Below, in pieces: positions 58,500 to 64,000 of a DNA stretch of 64,000 nucleotides. The notes below the pieces were generated by a model. It did not search any database. It was not told the origin of the DNA and was given only the letters and a program-made list of their open reading frames with translations. Both the position numbers and the translations under genes were made by a program. Positions within the stretch are counted from its first letter, which is position 1. The number at the start of each line of letters is the position of its first letter. Location: assembly GCA_041156125.1 (NCBI GenBank), contig JBEVTI010000013.1:1-64000 (forward strand), written 5' to 3'. The stretch is from Paraktedonobacter carboxidivorans. GTDB lineage: Bacteria > Chloroflexota > Ktedonobacteria > Ktedonobacterales > Ktedonobacteraceae.

Positions 58500-59885
58500 A
58501 TGGCTACTCAGAATACGCAAACTCATAAAGTTCTTATGCCTGATATTATCTGGGAATTAGTTTATAGTTCTTACCTGAGTGCTGCCGAACACCTCCATGG
58601 TTTAGATTCCGTTACTCGTAATCTCGCATTTTCTCGCGAGCTATTTGCTCTTTTGCAGATTGATTTTCAGCGCTGGCCTCGGATGACTGTCACGGGAAGT
58701 AAGGGCAAAGGATCAACCTCAGCATTAATTGCCAGCCTGCTACAGGCCAGTGGTGAGCGAGTGGGATTTATCAGCAGCCCTGAGATGCGGCGCTTTAATG
58801 AGCGTATTCGTATTAACGGGCAGTGCGTATCCGATGAGGCTTTAGTGGCCGCAGCTGCTAAGATTGCTGCCGCCGTTCGCTCGATTATCTCGCGGCTAAC
58901 CCCTCCAGACTACCTGGGACCAGGAGGAGTGATCCTTGCTCTCGCAGCCACGCTATTTGCGGAAGCAGATGTCTCCGCGCTTGTTGTCGAAGCTGGACGC
59001 GGCGGTGAATATGATGAAGCAAAACTTGTTGCAGCGGATGTCTCGGTCCTTACGCCTATCATGTTAGAGCATGTAGATAAGTTAGGTCCAACTATCCAGG
59101 ATATTGCCAGGAGCAAAACATATATCACTGCCCCTGGCAGTCTCATCGTAACTGCTCCTCAAACGCCCGCGGTCCAGGCAGTGATTGACTCTGTGGGAGC
59201 CAGCCTGGCTGCAAAAATCCTGTCAGTCAGTACTGAGATGCGCATAGATAACGTAGTGCATACCTTAACGGGCGTCAATTGCGATATTCAATTCGCTGAG
59301 CATGTGTATAGGAATCTGCATATCTCTTTAGCAGGACGCCATCAAACGGAGAATGCCGCGCTAGCCATTCTGGCGGTGCATTTGCTGGCTCAGCAGAGAA
59401 TAAAGTACACAGACGAAGGCATTTTTCAGGGATTACGCCGCGTGCATTGGCCAGGTCGTGCTCAGCTTTTACAGCAACATCCCTGGGTTCTCTTAGATGG
59501 CGCTATTAATCGTGAGTCAGCGGCAAACATCTGTGAAATTATGCAGAATTATCCAGCCAGGCGTATTACAGCCATTGTGTGTGTACCCAGGTCCAAAGAT
59601 CTGGCTGGCCTCTGTGCTCAAATCGCGCCTGTAGTTGGTAAAATCATTGTGACAAAAGTCGCCGCACCTAATTTGAGTTGGTACGAGGATGCTGCTTCTA
59701 TCGCCTCACGTTATAGCCTTGATGTAGAGGCTATGGACAGCGCGGAAGAGGCTTTTAAGTATGCAAAGAATGGGATTGAGCCAGACGAAGGCGTCCTTCT
59801 CCTCGGCACACAGTCATTTCTTGGTGCTGCTCTGCATTACTGGGATATTAATACCTGTACAATATGGGAGCCGGATCTCGCATAG
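58500..59885 (+). CDS. Mur-ligase-superfamily enzyme, FolC-like
   Basis: A 461-residue ligase with the folylpolyglutamate synthase plan. The ATP loop is TVTGSKGKGSTSA (Gly66-Ser72; FolC usually has GTNGKGS), then a FISSPEMRRFNERI substrate loop, VEAGRGGEYDEAK, and LTPIMLEHVDKLG in place of the LDH-type metal-binding segment. The C-terminal domain has the VHWPGRAQLLQ and LLDGAINRESA segments. It should couple ATP hydrolysis to an amide bond with glutamate or another amino acid, but divergence at the two metal/substrate loops makes folate uncertain. The ATG at 58500 lacks a clear ribosome site. Confidence 0.8.
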   Translation: MATQNTQTHKVLMPDIIWELVYSSYLSAAEHLHGLDSVTRNLAFSRELFALLQIDFQRWPRMTVTGSKGKGSTSALIASLLQASGERVGFISSPEMRRFNERIRINGQCVSDEALVAAAAKIAAAVRSIISRLTPPDYLGPGGVILALAATLFAEADVSALVVEAGRGGEYDEAKLVAADVSVLTPIMLEHVDKLGPTIQDIARSKTYITAPGSLIVTAPQTPAVQAVIDSVGASLAAKILSVSTEMRIDNVVHTLTGVNCDIQFAEHVYRNLHISLAGRHQTENAALAILAVHLLAQQRIKYTDEGIFQGLRRVHWPGRAQLLQQHPWVLLDGAINRESAANICEIMQNYPARRITAIVCVPRSKDLAGLCAQIAPVVGKIIVTKVAAPNLSWYEDAASIASRYSLDVEAMDSAEEAFKYAKNGIEPDEGVLLLGTQSFLGAALHYWDINTCTIWEPDLA

Positions 59886-60020
59886 TTTGAAAGCCGCGTA
59901 TGTTTGACTATCTCAGCATGCATGCTTGTTGGGAAATGGGCAGCGCGGATTTGTTCTCTGCTCGTGCCGCAGGCAAAGCCCTTTTTCTAGAGGTTTATGG
60001 AGGTGGGGTAGGGAGGCAAA

Positions 60021-60062
60021 AGTTGTTTTGGCCTGATTTTGTAAAATCAGGCCAAAACAGCT
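60021..60062. terminator. 20-bp stem hairpin overlapping a stop region (R2 copy 2)
   Basis: Arms 60021-60040 and 60043-60062 pair with one G-U around GT. The left arm is repeat R2 (60011-60040). It ends one base before the stop of the winged-helix gene and separates convergent genes. T-rich stretches on both strands favour two-way termination. Confidence 0.75.
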
Positions 60063-60063
60063 A

Positions 60064-60561
60064 TTATAGCTTGCTACGTGTTGGCAGATAGATCAAGATA
60101 TAGCCTGTCTCCAGGATAGAGGAGATTTCAATGCCAAAATCGCGCAATTTGAAACGTGCCCTTGAGAGAATGTTACGCACGGGGCGCATTTCATAATCCC
60201 AGACACCCGCGAATTGGGCCTCTTGCAAGCGCAGGCGGAAGCGCTCGATACTGGCCTCGGTAGTATTGCCGCTATTGAAACTGGCGAGCAGTATTTCATA
60301 GGGACAATAATGCGGGTATGACTGGAGCAATGGTACAAGCACGCTCATCTCGCTGCTACTGAATTGTTGTTCTGTGAGCAGAATTGGATGCGCGTGAGTC
60401 GGGTCGCTGGTTAACAGGGCGAGGGTGCCGAGCCTGGTGTTCAGCGCCAATGTCTGGTCCTCTGGCAAGAGGCCCGCCATCTCAAAGTGACAGATGGCTT
60501 CGTCTGTTTGCTTGACGAGATATACAGCATTCTTCACTTTACGGAAGGATACATTTTGCAT
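60064..60561 (-). CDS. Winged-helix-like DNA-binding protein
   Basis: A 165-residue protein. The C-terminal half (about 85-160) resembles the OmpR-type winged helix: a helix in HYCPYEILLASF, a helix with EASIERFRLRLQEAQ, then ILSRARFKLRDFGIEISSI and GYILIYLP, the wing pattern. The N-terminal 80 residues have no known domain; no receiver is present. It is probably a transcription factor with an atypical N-terminal sensor. AAGGAG, eight bases upstream, supports the ATG at 60561. Confidence 0.7.
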   Translation of the reverse strand: MQNVSFRKVKNAVYLVKQTDEAICHFEMAGLLPEDQTLALNTRLGTLALLTSDPTHAHPILLTEQQFSSSEMSVLVPLLQSYPHYCPYEILLASFNSGNTTEASIERFRLRLQEAQFAGVWDYEMRPVRNILSRARFKLRDFGIEISSILETGYILIYLPTRSKL

Positions 60562-60949
60562 GGCGCAACTCTCCTTGTGTCGCTCGTGCAGGAAGTTGTC
60601 CTATAGGTCATCATGCTACGGGTTGTTACACCGATTAAATGCGCTGAATCCGTATCAGTGAAATCATTCTACTGTCATTTGCCCCATTCCTTCTCCTCTC
60701 GTTAGCCTGTTATCACACAGATATATTATGTGCAAACAATACCTGATTTCTACTGAGAATGCAAGGGTTTTACCTGTTTTTTTACTGCAATAATACGGGC
60801 ATCCAGTCCTATAAAACGAGTTTTTAGCCAAAAGGGGACACACGGTGAAAATTGGTAGTAGCTTGTGCTATGATGGGTTTTACCGTTTGCTTATCACGCA
60901 ATATAATAGAGATTAGAACCCCATTCAACTTTCTTTGAGAGGTGTATAC
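60562..60949. other. 388-bp divergent gap
   Basis: Contains the aldose epimerase promoter (60879-60907). No gene and no further repeats are seen. Confidence 0.45.
60879..60907 (+). promoter_or_regulatory. Promoter of the aldose epimerase gene
   Basis: TTTACC (60879-60884), 17 bases, TATAAT (60902-60907). The -10 is perfect, the -35 4/6. Confidence 0.55.
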
Positions 60950-61969
60950 ATGACATCTGGTAACGTGGCCGTTCTTTATTCTGCGGAGGCAATTCATAAC
61001 CCCGAACTGAATACAACCATCATTGCTCTGTCTTATACAGATCCGAGCGATCCAGCGCGCAATCTGCTGGCTGAGATCGCTCCTGAGCTGGGGAGCAATT
61101 TCTATCGCCTGAAAACTGGCGAACACGAACTGCTGTTCTGGGAACAGGAAAAGCTCAAAGTGCGCGGGCATACAGGCAATTTTGTGCTCTGGCCCTTTCC
61201 CAATCGCGTACGCGACAAGCAGTACACCTATCGCGGTCAGCACTACACGTTTGACGGTGTACCGCGCCATCAGGGTCCGCTGATTCATGGCCTGGTTTTT
61301 GATCGCCCATGGGATTACGAGCCGCCCCAGGCCGATGAGCAAGGGGCATCCGTGACAACCTACATCGAAGCAAACCCAGAAACCCCCTACTTTAGCGCGT
61401 ATCCTTTTCTTAGCCGTCTGGCGTTGACTTATACCCTGACTAGTGCTGGGATTACTATCACGTATACGGTCTCCAATAAGGATACACAGCCCTTGCCGTA
61501 CGGCTTCGCGCTCCATCCTTACTTCCATCTGCTCGCTGAACCGGAAAAGACCCTGGTTAGCTTGCCCGCTGCTCACGTTATGGAGGCCGATAAAGAGCTG
61601 CTACCCACCGGGCGTCTGCTGGATGTTGACTCGGTCATGTACGCGATGTTCGACCTCAATCAGTTTAGCCAGGTCTCTCATCTCAAGCTGGATCATGTGT
61701 ATACCAGCCGGCCTGCGGCCAACGAAGCCCTGATCGAGCATTGCGTCCAGCAATTGCGTCTGCGTATCACCGCCTCAGCGGATTTTACGCACGCCGTCAT
61801 CTACACGCTGGGAGATGGCCCTTTCTTCTGCCTGGAAAACCAGACCTGCTCTACTGATGCCATCAACCTGTTCCAGAACGATCAGCAAGATATTGCCCAT
61901 CTCCTGGAAGTGCAGCCAGGCGAAGAAGCTTCTGGCTTTATTCGCTATACTGTAGAGTATTATTCGTAA
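60950..61969 (+). CDS. Aldose 1-epimerase family protein
   Basis: A 339-residue beta-sandwich protein of the galactose-mutarotase superfamily. It has VLWPFPNRVRDKQYTY, HQGPLIHGLVF with the conserved His, and PLPYGFALHPYFHL with the catalytic-site His. It interconverts alpha and beta forms of hexoses or hexose phosphates. The ATG at 60950, seven bases after GAGAGG, is preferred to an upstream TTG. It is encoded tail to tail with a ROK sugar kinase, compatible with a joint role in glucose metabolism. Confidence 0.9.
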   Translation: MTSGNVAVLYSAEAIHNPELNTTIIALSYTDPSDPARNLLAEIAPELGSNFYRLKTGEHELLFWEQEKLKVRGHTGNFVLWPFPNRVRDKQYTYRGQHYTFDGVPRHQGPLIHGLVFDRPWDYEPPQADEQGASVTTYIEANPETPYFSAYPFLSRLALTYTLTSAGITITYTVSNKDTQPLPYGFALHPYFHLLAEPEKTLVSLPAAHVMEADKELLPTGRLLDVDSVMYAMFDLNQFSQVSHLKLDHVYTSRPAANEALIEHCVQQLRLRITASADFTHAVIYTLGDGPFFCLENQTCSTDAINLFQNDQQDIAHLLEVQPGEEASGFIRYTVEYYS

Positions 61970-61979
61970 CAGCTTTTGC

Positions 61980-62020
61980 CTCCCACTCCGCCTCGGAGAA
62001 AAGAAGAGGCGGAGTGGGAG
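61980..62020. terminator. 15-bp stem hairpin between convergent genes
   Basis: Arms ctcccactccgcctc (61980-61994) and its exact complement (62006-62020) around 11 bases, 10 bases past the epimerase stop. Confidence 0.75.
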
Positions 62021-62045
62021 TATACGCGCTTATGCTGCTTAAAAA

Positions 62046-62059
62046 AGTCAGGCCTGACT
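62046..62059 (-). terminator. Short palindromic terminator of the ROK gene
   Basis: The palindrome agtcaggcctgact is followed on the minus strand by TTTTTT. It lies 11 bases past the ROK stop. Confidence 0.6.
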
Positions 62060-62070
62060 CATAGCGCGCT

Positions 62071-63081
62071 TTATGGCTCGTTGCCGAGTTTATAGCCAGC
62101 CGCTTTGGCAGCAAGGCAGGCGGCACCGACTACGCCGGAGAAGTCACCCAGGCGTGTGCGCATAATTTTTGTTTTGGCCGCGGGCTGACTGAGCGCGATG
62201 GTCAGTGCGCGACTGCTGGCTCGCTCAAAGAGCAGATCAATGGCTTCGATAACGCCGCCGCCCAGGATGACACATTCGGGATTATAGAAATTGATCACCG
62301 TACCCAGGCCATAGCCAAGGTAATCGGCTGCTTCGGTGACAATCTCAATGGTCAGCGCGTCATGCTGTTTGATAGCGCTGGCCAGTAGACCAGAGCGGAT
62401 AATCGGTTCACCCTGTGTCAGTTGCAGCTCTGCTTCATCGGCGAGTACAGATTTGCGCCCATGGTGAATCTCGGCCATGATGGCTTTGGTGATCGCTGTA
62501 CGTGAGGCATAGGCTTCCAGGCAACCGCGATTGCCACAGCCGCAGATGCGCCCACCGGCCTCAATCGGCACGTGGCCAATCTCACCCGCTGTACCTGTCA
62601 GGCCCGTATACATCTGGCCATCGCGCACAATGCCGCCGCCAATGCCAGTGCCGATAAAGACACAGACAAAGTTTTTGTAACCCTGGCCTGCGCCATAGTA
62701 GAGTTCGCCAATGGAAGCTACTTCAACATCGTTGCCAATAGAGACAGGCTTGTTAAATTGCTGACCTAGCAACTCACCCAGGTTCAGATTGTGTACGCCT
62801 AGATTAGGCGCGTCCAGGATTGTTCCGCTCTGGCGATCAATCTGGCCAGCCGCGCCGACGCCAATAGCCACGATATCCGCGCCATTAGTCAATTCGGCTT
62901 CGCTAAGTACCTCCTGAGCCAGTTCGACCGTCCGTTTAGAGATAAAGTCCTGGCCTTTCTCAGCTTTGGTGCGTTTGCGCACCGAGGCGACCACTTCACC
63001 GCTTGTCACGTCCACAAGTGAAGCCAGAACCTTTGTACCTCCCAGGTCTATGCCCAGCGCATAGGTCTTTGCATGTGTCAT
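62071..63081 (-). CDS. ROK-family sugar kinase (glucokinase-like)
   Basis: A 336-residue ROK protein. The phosphate loop LGIDLGGTKVLAS, the GIGGGIV sugar-site segment, the catalytic Asp in SIGNDVE and the zinc motif CGCGNRGCLEAY are all present. No N-terminal helix-turn-helix is fused, so it is a kinase, most likely for glucose, not a repressor. GGGAGGAG lies before the ATG, overlapping the end of tsaD 14 bases upstream, so the two are cotranscribed. Confidence 0.94.
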   Translation of the reverse strand: MTHAKTYALGIDLGGTKVLASLVDVTSGEVVASVRKRTKAEKGQDFISKRTVELAQEVLSEAELTNGADIVAIGVGAAGQIDRQSGTILDAPNLGVHNLNLGELLGQQFNKPVSIGNDVEVASIGELYYGAGQGYKNFVCVFIGTGIGGGIVRDGQMYTGLTGTAGEIGHVPIEAGGRICGCGNRGCLEAYASRTAITKAIMAEIHHGRKSVLADEAELQLTQGEPIIRSGLLASAIKQHDALTIEIVTEAADYLGYGLGTVINFYNPECVILGGGVIEAIDLLFERASSRALTIALSQPAAKTKIMRTRLGDFSGVVGAACLAAKAAGYKLGNEP

Positions 63082-63095
63082 ACGTTTGCTCCTCC

Positions 63096-64000
63096 CTATT
63101 CTTTTTGTTTAAATGGTAGGCTCAAACCCGGCTGTACGTCCAGGTCCAGATTGTGCCGTTCACCATGAAGCAGGTGAAAGAAGGCGGCACTGGCGATCAT
63201 CGCAGCGTTATCAGTACAGAAAGCAATGGGTGGATAATCGAGACGAATATTCAGCGGGCGTAATTCCTGCTCTAAGCGTGTACGCAAGGACAGGTTAGCC
63301 GCGACACCTCCCGCCAGGAGCACCTGTTTGACCTGGTATTCCTGGGCCGCCAGGCGCGTTTTAACTGCCAGCACATCTACCACTGCCTCTTGAAAGCTGG
63401 CGGCCATAAGTGGAACGTTCACGCCGCTTTTCTGGGCGGAGAGACCCATATTGGTGTATTTACTGATCTGAGTTTTTCCAGTTTTACTCTCGCCAGACGC
63501 AAGCGCGCGCTGGTTTGAGGTCGCGCCCTCGGCTATCTGCAGCACAGCGGTTTTCAGACCGCTAAAGCTAAAATCGTAAGTGCCACGCAGCCAGGCACGG
63601 GGCAGGCGATAGGTATTGCGTGCCAGGGCTAGCGGCTTACCTGCGCGCTGGAGTTCTTCTTCCGCCAGGCTCGCGGCTCTCTGAATCGAGGGACCGCCGG
63701 GATAATCCAGGCCCAGCACACGCGCGACTTTATCGAATGCTTCACCCGCCGCGTCGTCTTTTGTGCGCCCCAGCAGCTCATACTGACCATGACCGCGCAC
63801 TAGCACCAGTTCACTGTGCGCGCCTGAAATCACCAGGCAGAGCACTGGAAAGAGCGGATCACCAGTCTGAAATGCCCCGCTTTCACTACCGGGCTGCCAG
63901 TTCTCATCTTCCGACTGGCGCAACCAGTTCGCGTAGATATGCGCTTCCAGGTGGTTTACACCCAGGAAAGGAATATTATAGACAAGGGCGAGCGTCTTTC
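63096..64000 (-). CDS. tsaD: tRNA N6-threonylcarbamoyladenosine transferase TsaD (5' end outside window)
   Basis: The gene runs off the right edge; about 300 residues of the C-terminal part are visible. The frame continues past the start-like TTG at 63923 to the edge with VNHLEAHIYANW, so that TTG is internal. HLEAH supplies two metal-binding histidines; CLVISGAHSELVLVRG and LLAGGVAANLSLR match the ASKHA fold of TsaD, and the last metal ligand is in FCTDNAAMIA. It adds threonylcarbamoyl to A37 of ANN-decoding tRNAs. A Ser/Gly/Lys-rich insertion (near SGESKTGKTQISKYTNMG) is not typical. Confidence 0.95.
   Translation of the reverse strand, partial: KTLALVYNIPFLGVNHLEAHIYANWLRQSEDENWQPGSESGAFQTGDPLFPVLCLVISGAHSELVLVRGHGQYELLGRTKDDAAGEAFDKVARVLGLDYPGGPSIQRAASLAEEELQRAGKPLALARNTYRLPRAWLRGTYDFSFSGLKTAVLQIAEGATSNQRALASGESKTGKTQISKYTNMGLSAQKSGVNVPLMAASFQEAVVDVLAVKTRLAAQEYQVKQVLLAGGVAANLSLRTRLEQELRPLNIRLDYPPIAFCTDNAAMIASAAFFHLLHGERHNLDLDVQPGLSLPFKQKE

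Noticed and set aside
60824..61576. 250-codon minus-strand open frame
   Set aside because: Antisense to the aldose epimerase; no recognisable domain.

Overview
The window looks like a chromosome segment from a Ktedonobacteria-type member of the Chloroflexota. I infer this from gene content: an F420-type luciferase-like oxidoreductase, large FtsX-type exporters, an FHA-PrsW fusion, an FtsA-like protein paired with a large baseplate-J-like membrane protein, and LCP and family-4/39 glycosyltransferases in a moderately GC-rich genome. No rRNA, tRNA, CRISPR array, transposase or prophage genes were seen. The left two-thirds is almost entirely minus strand; the right third is mostly plus strand.

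Layout. 71-6060 (minus): a lipoate-dependent 2-oxo-acid dehydrogenase set (E1 alpha, E1 beta, E2) followed by lipoyl synthase lipA, an alpha/beta hydrolase and a response regulator. 6238-13278 (minus): an accessory-looking block holding an FHA-PrsW membrane protein, a membrane-anchored HNH-nuclease-like protein, a divergent adenylosuccinate-synthetase homologue, a vWA protein and a J-domain pseudokinase. The last two form an operon behind a textbook promoter with a perfect operator-like inverted repeat. 13707-18143: MazG-like, isoaspartyl peptidase, PaaI thioesterase and a class A penicillin-binding protein. 18488-26312: a four-gene block of two MacB/FtsX-type ABC exporters. 26928-34224: HAD phosphatase, dnaA, ridA, Ser/Thr kinase, a beta-propeller lipoprotein and an LCP protein. 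35009-38017: a GT4 glycosyltransferase, a 36-residue membrane peptide and a GT39-like glycosyltransferase. 38399-41151: an operon of an unknown acidic protein, rsmD, a VOC protein and a MerR-like DNA-binding protein. 41226-44657: an ATPase-membrane fusion, a HAD protein, a small membrane protein and a P-loop kinase. 44981-54785 (plus): alaS, FtsA-like, baseplate-J-like, ruvX, mltG and uppP, a tRNA/cell-envelope run. 54950-64000: LLM oxidoreductase, a membrane sensor-like protein, a FolC-like ligase, a winged-helix protein, aldose epimerase, a ROK kinase and the 3' part of tsaD.

The most striking non-coding feature is a set of long, near-perfect palindromes, mostly at gene 3' ends. Three are zero-loop palindromes of 52-62 bp, and several more have 15-29 bp stems. 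Most stems are unrelated in sequence, but some share a base with different tips, and a GC-rich module recurs next to several of them. Stems in places run into stop codons. Their number and perfection exceed what simple terminators need.

The best candidate for an undescribed system is the J-domain pseudokinase/vWA operon (11092-13278) together with the neighbouring PurA-like and HNH-like genes. All functional statements rest on motifs read by eye; no database search was possible.
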